Part shown: positions 1 through 9,532 of the stretch, piece by piece
Layout: each line of letters begins with the position of its first letter
How positions within the stretch are numbered: the first letter of the stretch is position 1
Source of the DNA: Chitinophaga ginsengisegetis
Lineage (GTDB): Bacteria > Bacteroidota > Bacteroidia > Chitinophagales > Chitinophagaceae
DNA: 64,000 nt
NCBI RefSeq assembly: GCF_900168065.1
Contig: NZ_FUZZ01000001.1
Coordinates: 2,476,623-2,540,622 of the forward strand
Direction of reading: 5' to 3'
Made by a program: the position numbers and the translations under genes
The notes under the pieces: model-generated
Database searches by the model: none
What the model was told of the DNA's origin: nothing
What the model saw: the letters and a program-made list of their open reading frames with translations, nothing else

Positions 1-1048
1 AGCCATCGCCTTTATATATTACATAGCTTTTTTTCCAGGTGCGGCCATCATCAAAGCTGATGCGGAGTGTGAGGTTATCCCTTTCCAGCGAATCGGCAGC
101 GTTGCAAAAGGCGAGTATATTTTTTCCTTTGGAAGTACCTATATTCAGAATGCTGCCCTGGCATACGGCGTCTACCAGCTGGTGATCGAAATAGGTAGTA
201 TCCCAGGTGGCGCCGCCATCACTGCTGACAGACACGATCCGCACCTTCACATCTTTTGCCTGGTTACGGCTGTTCATCATCAGCTTGTTGCCGGAGAGCG
301 GAGCCGCTATCGATTCATTGCTGCCGGGCAAATTAATACTGTTGCCTAAGTGGAATGTTTTACCATGATCATCGGTGTAGTACCCATGCGCCACATAATG
401 CCGCGCGCCGGGCAATGCTTTACCCGCGGTATGATTGGCAGCAATAAAAATTCTTCCTTTAAAAATACCTTCGGGAAACTGCATCACATGGCCAGGAGTG
501 TTGGCGTAATAGCGCCAGTCTTCCGCAAAATTAAACGCCGGGTCAATATCCGGTTGTTTCGGCCGGTGCACCTGCAGCGTAATATCTACCGGCGCGGCCC
601 AGGTACGGCCACCATCCGCAGAGGTAATGTAATAGCAATGTTTTATCCCTTTGCCTTTAATGATATCCCCTTCCCGGTGTGTACCGGTGTTGTAAAAAAG
701 AAAGATCCTTCCCTGTGGATAGGCCGGATCGGTAAGGTCTACCACCGGCGCGGGGTTGGAGAGCTGCAGGTTATCGGCGCCGGCCACTACCTGCATGGGC
801 GACCAGGTTTTGCCTTTATCCTTGCTGCGTTTCATCACCATATCAATATCCCCGAAATCATCCATACCGTTTACCCGGCCTTCTGCAAAGGCCAGCAAAT
901 CGCCATCGGGCAACGCAATAATTGCGGGGATACGGAATGTTTTGTAACCGTCGGTTCCCGAAATAAAAACAGGTACTTCTTTTTGTTGTGCATACGCAGT
1001 GCCGAAGCACATTATCAGCAGCACTGCCATTATCTTTTTAATCATCAT
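1..1048 (-). CDS. Exo-alpha-sialidase (neuraminidase), 3' end outside window
   Basis: Secreted sialidase that would release terminal sialic acids from glycoconjugates. The frame is open from the ATG at 1048 to the window edge, giving 349 residues of an incomplete protein. A signal peptide occupies about residues 1-20. The family's FRIP motif (YKTFRIPAI) is at residues 36-43, and an Asp-box (SKDKGKTW) at 75-82; three further Asp-boxes (SADGGRTW, SSDGGATW, SFDDGRTW) follow. This matches the six-bladed propeller of GH33 sialidases. The start codon overlaps the stop of the upstream permease gene as TAATG, so translation is probably coupled. It is the last visible gene of the sialic-acid operon. 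The C-terminal catalytic residues lie outside the window. Confidence 0.9.
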   Translation of the reverse strand, partial: MMIKKIMAVLLIMCFGTAYAQQKEVPVFISGTDGYKTFRIPAIIALPDGDLLAFAEGRVNGMDDFGDIDMVMKRSKDKGKTWSPMQVVAGADNLQLSNPAPVVDLTDPAYPQGRIFLFYNTGTHREGDIIKGKGIKHCYYITSADGGRTWAAPVDITLQVHRPKQPDIDPAFNFAEDWRYYANTPGHVMQFPEGIFKGRIFIAANHTAGKALPGARHYVAHGYYTDDHGKTFHLGNSINLPGSNESIAAPLSGNKLMMNSRNQAKDVKVRIVSVSSDGGATWDTTYFDHQLVDAVCQGSILNIGTSKGKNILAFCNAADSLERDNLTLRISFDDGRTWKKSYVIYKGDG

Positions 1049-2277
1049 TATTTATTTATCAGGTCAATATCATTTGTTTGCGGACGTAAAAAGCATAGTT
1101 GAATGATAATCGCTACCAGTACAATCCCTGCCAGCATAGCAAAGCTTTGTCCGAGGTTGCCCGCATCCGTGGAGCGTCCCAACAGATCGGTGATAATAGC
1201 GCCCGCAAATACGCCGGACATATTCAGGATCCCGTAGGCGGTAGCCCGTGAACCCGATGGCACAAACTGGCAGAGGATAGGCATGTTGTTGCCATCAAAC
1301 ATACCAAAGCCAACACCAAACAGGATGGCCGCGCCCATTACATGCACCAGGCTATGCCCCAGTCCTATCAGCAGCAATGCCGGGATAGTAAGCGATAAGC
1401 CAATGGCACTGGTATAAATTCTCCCCCTGTTATTCCGCTGTACCCATTTATCAGATAATATGCCTCCGAAAATCACGCCGAGGAAAGAGGAGGCCGCGAT
1501 AGTAATGGTAGATAAAGGGCCTGCGGCCGACATATCTATCTGTAAACTTTCAGAAAATAAAGTCGGCAGCCAGTTTTTTATTCCCCAGCCGGGGAAACTC
1601 GGAATAGCAAAATAAAACAGGAGGATCCAGAAAGAAATATTCGTCATCAGTAAACCTAACCCTTTCCCGAAAGGCGGCCGCTCCTTCACCGCACCGGGAG
1701 CATCTTTCACGGCTTCCCGCAAACATACAATCAGTATCAGCGAGTATACAATGCCAATGATGCCAAACGTATGAAAGGTAGCATGCCAGGAGAACCTGGC
1801 CGCGATAGTAGCGCCAAAGCCACCAAGCGCCTGCCCCATGTAAAGCCCGGTCATATGAATACCCACGGCCAGTGACCGGGTGGCAGAGGAATGGAAATCC
1901 GCAATGAGCGACAGTCCCGCCGGTATATACAATGCCTCGCTTACGCCCATCGCAGCGCGTAACCAATACAGCTGCTGAAAAGTCGTGGCATACCCCATTG
2001 CAAACGTTACTCCGGACCATACAAACAGGCTTCCCACAATGAGCCACTTCCGGTTGAGCCTATCCGCAATGATGCCCGACAACGGACTCATAAATCCATA
2101 GATCCACAGAAAAATGGCCATCAGGTAGCCGAAATTGGCAGCCGATTGTAATGCCGATATATCCACCTGCATGGCGGGTTTCATGGTCGACAGCATCTGC
2201 CTGTCCATGTAATTCAGCAATGCTACTACCCATAGCAATCCTACTACTACCCAGCGATAACTTCCTTTATTGGACAT
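1048..2277 (-). CDS. MFS transporter, probable sialic acid permease (NanT-like)
   Basis: Inner-membrane major facilitator superfamily permease of 409 residues, the usual length, with about 12 hydrophobic segments. The N-terminal helix carries NYMDRQ, typical of the anion:cation symporter branch, and the loop after helix 2 has the MFS signature (GIIADRLNRKW). Position between the mutarotase gene and the sialidase gene makes N-acetylneuraminate the likely substrate; this is inferred from context, since MFS sequence alone does not fix the substrate. It starts 10 bp after the stop of the upstream gene and its stop overlaps the next start by one base. Bacteroidota nan clusters use an MFS-type NanT in the same role. 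Confidence 0.85.
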   Translation of the reverse strand: MSNKGSYRWVVVGLLWVVALLNYMDRQMLSTMKPAMQVDISALQSAANFGYLMAIFLWIYGFMSPLSGIIADRLNRKWLIVGSLFVWSGVTFAMGYATTFQQLYWLRAAMGVSEALYIPAGLSLIADFHSSATRSLAVGIHMTGLYMGQALGGFGATIAARFSWHATFHTFGIIGIVYSLILIVCLREAVKDAPGAVKERPPFGKGLGLLMTNISFWILLFYFAIPSFPGWGIKNWLPTLFSESLQIDMSAAGPLSTITIAASSFLGVIFGGILSDKWVQRNNRGRIYTSAIGLSLTIPALLLIGLGHSLVHVMGAAILFGVGFGMFDGNNMPILCQFVPSGSRATAYGILNMSGVFAGAIITDLLGRSTDAGNLGQSFAMLAGIVLVAIIIQLCFLRPQTNDIDLINK

Positions 2278-2287
2278 GATACACAGA

Positions 2288-3433
2288 TCAGTTGAAAAAT
2301 AATGTGCCTGAAATTATTACCGGCGTACGCACCCCTGCTTTTATTTCTCCCGAAGGAATCATGATAACCCCGTTCCACAAAAATGCGGTGGTGGTAACAG
2401 GGCCTTCCATCGTTAAAGCATTTATTGCTTTCCACCGGCCGGTGGTGGTGTTATACAACCATACTTCTTTTGTAAACCCCGGATGCGCGTTTAGCAATGC
2501 CTTCTTTTCGTTTGTCAGCGTTTCTTTTTTGATACTGTCAGTGGCCGTGATGATGGCGGCATTCAGTACTTCTACCTTGCTGAACACCTCTCCTTTGTCG
2601 CCGCTGCAAAACAGGATTTCATGATCCCCCACGGCCAGTCCAGTTCCTGCGGAAACGGGGTAAGGCAGTGGATCTTTGAGCGTCCATACTTTTGTATGCA
2701 AATCATAGTGGTAGGTGGTATTAAAAATATCGCTGATGCCGTTGCTGTTTTTTCGCCGGCCACCGATCAGGTACACGCCGCCATCCTGTATGGCCACCAC
2801 TGCGTGGGAAACGGCCACCGGTATATCTGCCAGCGTTTGCCAGGCAGCGCCCTGCGTGGACAGATCCAGCGAAAAGAATTTAGCGGATGGCCCGTTCACC
2901 GATTCGCCACCGGCTACATACAGCGTATGCTGATAATATGCGCCTGATAAATTGGTGAGCGCCACCGGCAACGATGGCAGCGTTGTAAAATCAATGTGAC
3001 CGGTAGCATCACAGGTTAATTGCGTCACCTTATCCGTGGGACCGTGATCGTTTTCACCACCGGCGTAAATAAGTCCTGTTGATGTGCTCACACTGGCGCT
3101 ATAGGCCAGTGGTTGCGGCAATGTTTGCCGGCTTACAATGCCGGGTAGTACGTTGCCTTTTTCATCTTTCCGGAAAATATAAATGTCCTGTTTATAATTT
3201 TTCACACCGCCATTCCAGGGCATGGCAGCCGGGAAATTAGCACCGCCGGCAACGATCATTACATTATTGCTGATGCCTGCTACCGGCCCGGCTACACCGG
3301 GTTGTACAGATTGCCCGGATGCAGGCGGCAGCATCGCTGCCACCGACCACTGCACTTTATCCACATTCTTTTCCTGGGCGTTGATTGTGTTCACCGTCAT
3401 TATCATAAATATTGAATAAAGTATCCGTTTCAT
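2288..3433 (-). CDS. nanM: Kelch-repeat N-acetylneuraminate mutarotase (NanM-like)
   Basis: Periplasmic beta-propeller protein of 381 residues with a signal peptide (about residues 1-19). Repeated kelch-type segments are visible: YAGGEND, YVAGGESVNG, YLIGGRRKNS and a closing IMIPSGEIKAGVRTP. E. coli NanM, of similar size, converts alpha-Neu5Ac released by sialidase into the beta anomer. The variant here looks like the cyclically permuted mutarotase family common in Bacteroidota. Its first four bases overlap the end of the lyase gene (ATGA), and the permease gene follows 10 bp downstream, so the three are one transcription unit. Function is inferred from family and operon. Confidence 0.85.
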   Translation of the reverse strand: MKRILYSIFMIMTVNTINAQEKNVDKVQWSVAAMLPPASGQSVQPGVAGPVAGISNNVMIVAGGANFPAAMPWNGGVKNYKQDIYIFRKDEKGNVLPGIVSRQTLPQPLAYSASVSTSTGLIYAGGENDHGPTDKVTQLTCDATGHIDFTTLPSLPVALTNLSGAYYQHTLYVAGGESVNGPSAKFFSLDLSTQGAAWQTLADIPVAVSHAVVAIQDGGVYLIGGRRKNSNGISDIFNTTYHYDLHTKVWTLKDPLPYPVSAGTGLAVGDHEILFCSGDKGEVFSKVEVLNAAIITATDSIKKETLTNEKKALLNAHPGFTKEVWLYNTTTGRWKAINALTMEGPVTTTAFLWNGVIMIPSGEIKAGVRTPVIISGTLFFN

Positions 3434-4347
3434 GAAGGTTGTACTTTCTGAAAAAATGAGATAGCTTCCAGCTCCTGGTACAATTTATCGTATTGCGCAG
3501 GCGTAAACGTGGTTAATGGCAGCCTGCACGGACCCAGGTCCCAGCCCAGCATCTTCATAATGGCTTTTTGAGCAGGTATAGGCGGGTATTTTGCAAAGAT
3601 CCTGATCACCTCCACCATGAATAAATGCTGTTGCTGTGCGGCCTTTATATCGCCCTTTTCAAAATACGCTTTTGTTTGCAGATATAGCGGCGCTGCAAAA
3701 GTATACGTACTTCCGATAGCACCTCTTGCGCCTACCGCCAGCGCGGGCAGCAACAACTCATCGAACCCGAACAGCACATCGAAGCGGCCGTTCTGGTAAT
3801 TAAAACAAGACTGATATTCATGGATGGTGGACGAAGTATATTTGATCCCTGCCAGGTTGGGGATCCTGCTGCCGGCTATTTCCAGGAACTCCATCATATC
3901 CATGCCTACACCGGTAAGTGTAGGAATATGATAATAGTAAAACGGCAGCGTGGGCGCGGCGGAGGCAATATCTGCCATACAATCCGCCAGCACCTGTACG
4001 GAAGTGGGTTTAAAATAAAATGCCGCTACCGAGGAAAATGCATCCGCACCGATGGACGCGGCATGCGCAGCCAGTTTCCGGGATTCGGCAATGCTGCTGT
4101 GACCAACGTGCACAATGATCAGCAAACGCTTCCTGGCTGCTTTTACAAATGCTTCCGCTACCAGCATTCTTTCTTCGGTGGTCATGTTAGGACCTTCGCC
4201 ATTACTGCCGCAAACAAATATTCCTTTTAAACCATCTTTTACCAGCTTATCTGTTAAAGCAGGTATCAGCTCCAGGTTCAGGGAACCATCCCCGTGAAAG
4301 GGAGTAAATGCGGCAGCAATCAGTCCTTCGATATGTTCATGCTTCAT
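3430..4347 (-). CDS. nanA: N-acetylneuraminate lyase family (DHDPS/NAL class I aldolase)
   Basis: Cytoplasmic (beta/alpha)8 aldolase of 305 residues, the normal family size. The carboxylate-binding loop GSNGEG is at residues 47-52, a Tyr of the YYYHIP segment (137-142) matches the catalytic tyrosine, and the Schiff-base lysine is K169 in AGIKYTS. GSTYTF later in the chain corresponds to the GSTYN segment of NanA. The expected reaction is cleavage of Neu5Ac to ManNAc and pyruvate. Within the superfamily other substrates are possible, but adjacency to mutarotase, MFS permease and sialidase genes strongly favours sialic acid. No NanE epimerase or NagB is seen in the window; they may lie beyond the left edge or elsewhere. 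Confidence 0.9.
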   Translation of the reverse strand: MKHEHIEGLIAAAFTPFHGDGSLNLELIPALTDKLVKDGLKGIFVCGSNGEGPNMTTEERMLVAEAFVKAARKRLLIIVHVGHSSIAESRKLAAHAASIGADAFSSVAAFYFKPTSVQVLADCMADIASAAPTLPFYYYHIPTLTGVGMDMMEFLEIAGSRIPNLAGIKYTSSTIHEYQSCFNYQNGRFDVLFGFDELLLPALAVGARGAIGSTYTFAAPLYLQTKAYFEKGDIKAAQQQHLFMVEVIRIFAKYPPIPAQKAIMKMLGWDLGPCRLPLTTFTPAQYDKLYQELEAISFFQKVQPS

Positions 4348-4369
4348 GAAATGATACTTTTATATTGGG

Positions 4370-5941
4370 TTATTCGGGTTTTGAAGTAGCGTAACCAGGT
4401 GTTTGATTAACCAGTAAATCGGTGGTCCATACATTGGCGTCGATTGGCCATAATATTTTATATGCCTGCGTGGCTTTATTCAGCACTCCAAAAGGATGAC
4501 CTGCATTGATAAATACCAGCGGCTCATTGCCGTATTTCATCCTCCGCAGATCATACCAGCGTTTGCCTTCATGTACAAATTCTTTGCAGCGTTCTGTGAA
4601 GATGGCGAGTTCATTGGCATCTTTAGACGAATTTACAAAAGGAGCAGGATCTATCCCCGGACCGCCAAAAGCACGGTCGCGCACGGCTTTGATGTAAGGC
4701 GACGGATCACCTCCTTCTGCATTCACTATTTCCGCGAGCATCAGCAAGCGATCTGCCTCGCGGTAAACGGGCCAGTCGTCGGAGAAATAGCGCTTTTGCG
4801 TTACCGCATCAAAAGTGCCCAGGAATTTACGCAATACGGTATTCCTTACTTTCACCACCGGGGCGCCACTGGTTTTATCTACTTTATAAAGATCATAGAA
4901 GGTAGCTGCTTTGCGCTGGTCCAGGTTATCATAGCTCTGGAATAATCTGAAGCTATAACGGTAACGTTGAATGATCTGTTTTGAATTTACCTGTCCGATG
5001 TTCAGCGGATCGGTGAGCTTTGGCGCAGAGGCGAGTGAATCCGCGTACCAGTCCTGCGCTATACCGGGCAGGTCGTAGGTAAACAACGACACCGTAGACA
5101 TTTCGGCTTCATTTACCATAAAAGAAATCGCAAAAATAATTTCGCTGTTTTTCTTATTAGCATAAGCAAACACGTCGCTGAACTTTGGCAACAAACTGGT
5201 ACCTGTTACGGCGTTGAGCGCCGTTTTTGCGGTAGCCAGATCCGCCGTGTTACTATACACTTTGGCGGACCATAAATATATTTCACCTTTCAGCATTAAT
5301 GCCGCCGCCGGCGACCATTGTCCTTTGCCCTTTGCAGTGGCTGTGCCAAAACTGCCAACCGCCTTATCCACATCCGACTTCACCGATGCAAGCACTTCTG
5401 CTTCCGTAGCCCGCGGCATGCGCAGCAATACCGGGTCTGTTATACCGTTGGCTACATCAGGGGTTAACCGCAGCGGCACACCACCGTAGGTACGTAACAG
5501 GTGAAAATAGTAATAGGCCCTCATGGCATATGCCTGGCCAAGCAGATACTTCTTTTTATCATCTCCCAAAAAACCTGCTGCTTCTACTTTTTGTATAAAG
5601 AGATTTATTTGTAAGATAGGTGAGTAAAATCCGGCCCAGTTATTCACGCCGGAAACATTCTCTTCCAGCCGTTGTTCAATAACGGGACTTTCCTGCAACG
5701 ACAAGGTAAATGCCTCTTCTGTAGTTAATCCACCACCGCGCATTTCACCCAGCCGGAAAAACTGGAACTGGTCGTTGCGGAACTCGTTATGCAATCCTAC
5801 CATGTAATTGGTGATCTGTGCTTCGTTCTTCCAGAAGTTAGCATCTCCGAAAGAATCTTCCGGCGATAATTGCAATGTTTTTTTACAGGAGCTGGCAGCA
5901 ATTAATATCAGTGCCAGCAGGAAAATATATGTTGTTTTCAT
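4370..5941 (-). CDS. SusD/RagB-family outer-membrane lipoprotein (sialic-acid locus)
   Basis: Surface glycan-binding lipoprotein of 523 residues that caps its SusC partner. The lipobox (LILIAASSC) puts the lipidated Cys at residue 19. The N-terminal half has the TPR-like SusD helices (AYAMRAYYYFHLLRTYGGVPL is the usual SusD core, here split over about 145-165), and the C-terminal RagB part has YREADRLLMLAEI and KRWYDLRR. It lies 18 bp after susC and 22 bp before the lyase gene. The ligand is probably a sialylated oligosaccharide, inferred from the operon. Confidence 0.93.
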   Translation of the reverse strand: MKTTYIFLLALILIAASSCKKTLQLSPEDSFGDANFWKNEAQITNYMVGLHNEFRNDQFQFFRLGEMRGGGLTTEEAFTLSLQESPVIEQRLEENVSGVNNWAGFYSPILQINLFIQKVEAAGFLGDDKKKYLLGQAYAMRAYYYFHLLRTYGGVPLRLTPDVANGITDPVLLRMPRATEAEVLASVKSDVDKAVGSFGTATAKGKGQWSPAAALMLKGEIYLWSAKVYSNTADLATAKTALNAVTGTSLLPKFSDVFAYANKKNSEIIFAISFMVNEAEMSTVSLFTYDLPGIAQDWYADSLASAPKLTDPLNIGQVNSKQIIQRYRYSFRLFQSYDNLDQRKAATFYDLYKVDKTSGAPVVKVRNTVLRKFLGTFDAVTQKRYFSDDWPVYREADRLLMLAEIVNAEGGDPSPYIKAVRDRAFGGPGIDPAPFVNSSKDANELAIFTERCKEFVHEGKRWYDLRRMKYGNEPLVFINAGHPFGVLNKATQAYKILWPIDANVWTTDLLVNQTPGYATSKPE

Positions 5942-5959
5942 GAGTGCTGATTTGATACG

Positions 5960-8900
5960 TTAGAAAGTGAGGTTAGCGGAAAACACCAGTGAAGTAGGAA
6001 TTGTATATACCCCATCCTGTTGCCCGGTACGTTCCGGCAGCGCCAGCATTTTATTGCTGATGTATCCGAGGTTTTGCCCGGTTACCATCACCGTTAAGCC
6101 GGCAATGTTTGCATTATTGAGTATCTTCTTCGGCACTGTATAACTCAGCGTTACTTCCCTGAAAGCGAGATAGCTGGAGTTTTTCCAGAACATATCGCTG
6201 TGCCGGTCGTAGTTCTTTTTCAGCTGCTGATCCTGGTTTACATAGATAGGATACTTTGCGTTGGGATTTTCCGGTGTCCAGGTGTCTTTCACCAGGTCGG
6301 TGCCGTTGAATTCGCCCTGCATGCTACCCAGCGCCCACATCTGTTTTACGTCCATCTGTATAAAACCGATGGCGTAATCAAGACGGGCAAACAACTGTAA
6401 GCCTTTCCAGCCGGCGGCTACATTGAATCCGCCGGTCCATCGTGGGATAGTGCGGCCTAATGATACGCGGTCCCTGAAATCGATGGTGTCGTTTCTATCA
6501 AGGTCTTTCCATTTCATATCACCGAGGCTGGTGGCCCAGAAACCGGTGAGGCCATTTTTATCTATCAGCTGCTGACTGGCTACAGGCCGCCCTGCAGCGT
6601 TGTTGAGCTGCACCTGGCCAGCAGCGAGATCAATTTTATTATAGGCTGCTAAATCAGCGGTGGTTCTGATGATGCCATCCGTTAAGTAGCCGAATACTTC
6701 GCCGGGTTCCTGTCCCTCCTGCAAACCGCCTGCCCATATCACTCTGCCGCTGGCAGGATCGTAGATTTGCGCCCCGTTCTGACGGTTCTTTTCATTTCCG
6801 TTAAACGGCAGTTTCAACACCGTATTTTTATTCCACGCTACATTGGCGCCCACGCTAACATTCCAGTTGCCCGACTGCAGTACTTTATAATTCAGGTCTG
6901 CTTCAAATCCCCTGTTCCGCATGGATCCGTTGTTGGTGAGGATACTGTTTACACCTGCAGATCCGGGCAAACTTACGCTTGCAATTTTATCAGTTGTATT
7001 CCTGTTGTAATAGGCAATGCTTCCGTTCAGGCGGTTATTGAATAAGCCATATTCCACGGCGCCTTCGATGGTGTTTGTTTTCTCCCATCGTAAGCCGGGG
7101 TTGGGGATACCACCCAGTGAAAAACCGATTATGCTTTCATAGCGGGTAGTAGCCGGATATCCGCCCTGCAGCGAGTATACGTCGATGGTGTTATCAGCGC
7201 GCTTTCCCACTTCACCAATGTTACCGTTCTTTCCCCAGCTGCCGCGGAGTTTTAGGAAGGATAACCACTTACTGGTGTTCACCATAAAGTTTTCTTTGTG
7301 CAACAGCCAGCCTACGGAAGCACCGGGAAACAGACCATACTGGTTATCGCCTATCAGCCTGGAATAACCGTCTCTCCTGGCGGTAAACGTGGCGAGGTAT
7401 CTTCCTTTCCAGTCATAGTTAATACGGCCAAAGCCTGACAGGATGCGTTCCCGCAGGTGATACGAATTTTGTCCGCGGGTGTTGGCGTCGCTGGAAGTTA
7501 ACCCCAGTGTGGGAAAATCATCCGTAGGCGCCAGTTTTCCGTTGGCAGATAATCCATAGTTATAAGCATCAAAAAATTCACCACCGATCATCGCATCGAT
7601 GCTATGATCATCGTGGATAATTTTGGTGTAGTTCAGAGTAGCATTATAGGTTTGACGAACCGTGCGGTCGAAGGCAGCATTGCTGCTGCGGGTGCGGTCC
7701 CACCCCGCATTAGGATCTGTTTTACTCATTACGCCGGTACGGAAATCTTTATTGAATGATTCGTTAAAGCTTTCGTCGTACATGAGAATAGCGCCCACTC
7801 TGAAGTATAGATCTTTATAGAGGTCTACTTTAAAAGACTGCGCGAGGGTAAACTTGTCCGCCTGGTTTTTCCGGGAATATTTGTCCATGTTCACGGCGGG
7901 GTTACCATCGCCGGCATTCCTTCCCAGGAGCGGTTCTCCGTTGGAGTTATTACCACGCATGGTGGGTGCGGCCATCAGTAAACGTCCCCAGTAATTCACA
8001 TCGCTGGTTTGCGCCTGATCCCTGGAGTTGGCGCGGGAAAAGGATACGTTGCTTTCCGACTTCAGCCAGGTTCTTATTTTATAGTCACCGTTGAGTGTAA
8101 AATTCAGTCGTTTGTAAAACGACTTGCGCGCAATACCATCTTCATTATAATAACCGAGGTTAGCATAGTAAGCGCCTTTTTCGTTGCCCCCGGTCATACT
8201 GATATTATAATCCTGTGTGAGTGATTTTTTATTGAAGGCATTGTCTCCATAACTAAAGCCTTTGTAAATAAGGTCTGCATAGGTACCGTTGGGATCATAC
8301 TGACCGGCGGCATTGGTGGGAATAGCGTCTTTCATCACTTTCCAGCCATCGTTGGCGGAGAGCAGTTCCCTGTTCTGATCGGTAAGGCGCATGGGACTGA
8401 ATAGGGCATTGAGATCATAGTTGCCGTCAATGATATTTCCTGCAGCATCTTTGTAAACGTTACCGGTGCCACGTGGGCCGGAAGCGTTGAGCAGGCTTTG
8501 GTTACCGTTTACCTTATAGGTTTCTACCAATGCTTTTCTGCCCCAGTATAAATATTCTTCCGGGGTGAGCAGGGTATAGGGAGAATTTAAATAGTTAAAG
8601 CCTGTTTTTACTTTCAGGTTTATTTCAGATGTCCCTGATTTTCCTCTTTTGGTGGTGATCATGATTACGCCGTTGCTGGCGCGGGCGCCATAGATGGCGG
8701 TGGCGGATGCATCTTTCAGTACTTCCATGCTGGCAATATCTTCCGGGTTGATATCGCTTAAAGAGGGGCGGAATTGTCCGTCGATGATGATGAGCGGGCT
8801 GCCGGAGCCGTCGAAGTTGGTACCTCCGCGGAGAATGATGTTGGGGATAGCGCCGGGCTTACCGGAGTTGGTAGACACTCTCACCCCGGCAATAGTGCCC

Positions 8901-9334
8901 GCCAGCGCCTGTGCGGGGTTGGCGCGTATACCGGATTCGAGGATACGTTTGTCCAGTCGTGCTACCGATGCCGTTAGACTGCTTTTCTTTTGCGTACCAT
9001 ATCCCACTACTATTATTTCATCCATTTTGGAAGTAGCAGATACCAGGGAGATGTTTACCGTGCTGCGGTTTCCTGCGGCAATTTCCTGCGGCGTAAACCC
9101 GATATAGGAAATGCGCAACACATCTTCGGGTGCGGCTTCTATGCTGAAATAGCCTTCAGCATTGGTAATGGCAGCTGTTTTCTTTCCTTTGATGACAATA
9201 CTAACACCAGGTAGTGGCTGCTGATCTTCCGAAGAGATGATCCTGCCGGTGATTTTCTTTGGTTGAGCTACAGCTATTGTACTGATGGCAATGGCAAGGA
9301 GTACCCCCATCAGTTTGTTGAGAGCAATTTTCAT
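5960..9334 (-). CDS. SusC/RagA TonB-linked outer-membrane receptor (sialic-acid locus)
   Basis: TonB-dependent glycan importer of 1124 residues. A signal peptide (residues 1-24) is followed by a carboxypeptidase-D regulatory-like domain (about 25-105), a TonB-box-like segment (IIVVGYGTQKK), a plug with the SusC signature (LKDASATAIYGARASNGVIMITTK), and a beta-barrel ending in an aromatic residue (SANLTF). There is no N-terminal STN domain, so this SusC should not signal to an ECF/FecR pair; none is adjacent. Instead a GntR-family regulator gene lies upstream, with a shared palindrome in the intergenic region. The first gene of the sialic-acid operon. Confidence 0.95.
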   Translation of the reverse strand: MKIALNKLMGVLLAIAISTIAVAQPKKITGRIISSEDQQPLPGVSIVIKGKKTAAITNAEGYFSIEAAPEDVLRISYIGFTPQEIAAGNRSTVNISLVSATSKMDEIIVVGYGTQKKSSLTASVARLDKRILESGIRANPAQALAGTIAGVRVSTNSGKPGAIPNIILRGGTNFDGSGSPLIIIDGQFRPSLSDINPEDIASMEVLKDASATAIYGARASNGVIMITTKRGKSGTSEINLKVKTGFNYLNSPYTLLTPEEYLYWGRKALVETYKVNGNQSLLNASGPRGTGNVYKDAAGNIIDGNYDLNALFSPMRLTDQNRELLSANDGWKVMKDAIPTNAAGQYDPNGTYADLIYKGFSYGDNAFNKKSLTQDYNISMTGGNEKGAYYANLGYYNEDGIARKSFYKRLNFTLNGDYKIRTWLKSESNVSFSRANSRDQAQTSDVNYWGRLLMAAPTMRGNNSNGEPLLGRNAGDGNPAVNMDKYSRKNQADKFTLAQSFKVDLYKDLYFRVGAILMYDESFNESFNKDFRTGVMSKTDPNAGWDRTRSSNAAFDRTVRQTYNATLNYTKIIHDDHSIDAMIGGEFFDAYNYGLSANGKLAPTDDFPTLGLTSSDANTRGQNSYHLRERILSGFGRINYDWKGRYLATFTARRDGYSRLIGDNQYGLFPGASVGWLLHKENFMVNTSKWLSFLKLRGSWGKNGNIGEVGKRADNTIDVYSLQGGYPATTRYESIIGFSLGGIPNPGLRWEKTNTIEGAVEYGLFNNRLNGSIAYYNRNTTDKIASVSLPGSAGVNSILTNNGSMRNRGFEADLNYKVLQSGNWNVSVGANVAWNKNTVLKLPFNGNEKNRQNGAQIYDPASGRVIWAGGLQEGQEPGEVFGYLTDGIIRTTADLAAYNKIDLAAGQVQLNNAAGRPVASQQLIDKNGLTGFWATSLGDMKWKDLDRNDTIDFRDRVSLGRTIPRWTGGFNVAAGWKGLQLFARLDYAIGFIQMDVKQMWALGSMQGEFNGTDLVKDTWTPENPNAKYPIYVNQDQQLKKNYDRHSDMFWKNSSYLAFREVTLSYTVPKKILNNANIAGLTVMVTGQNLGYISNKMLALPERTGQQDGVYTIPTSLVFSANLTF

Positions 9335-9383
9335 ACGGGAATTTGTTTAGACAATTAAACTTGTACTAATATTCTTAAATACT

Positions 9384-9396
9384 TATGTACTACATA
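9384..9396. promoter_or_regulatory. Candidate GntR/FCD operator in front of susC
   Basis: A 13-bp perfect inverted repeat, TATGTAcTACATA, centred on 9390 and about 50 bp upstream of the susC start. Its core TGTAcTACA is repeated exactly in front of the GntR-family gene at 10255-10263. FadR-type GntR proteins usually bind short palindromes of this size. Regulator assignment is inferred from proximity. No convincing -7/-33 promoter pair could be fixed around it. Confidence 0.6.
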
Positions 9397-9532
9397 TTAA
9401 AATTGCCTAAAAAAATCCATACCGCAAAACATTTCTCAAAAAAAAGAAAAGGACGTGTATGGAATAATGTATGAAAGTAAATGCTGTGGCCACTTTGAAA
9501 GCAAGGCAGTGGTATGCTGTAACTTATCGTGC

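Noticed and set aside
350..1102. 250-codon plus-strand frame
   Set aside because: It is antisense to the sialidase gene, whose FRIP motif and Asp-boxes are clear on the minus strand; the plus frame has no recognisable features.
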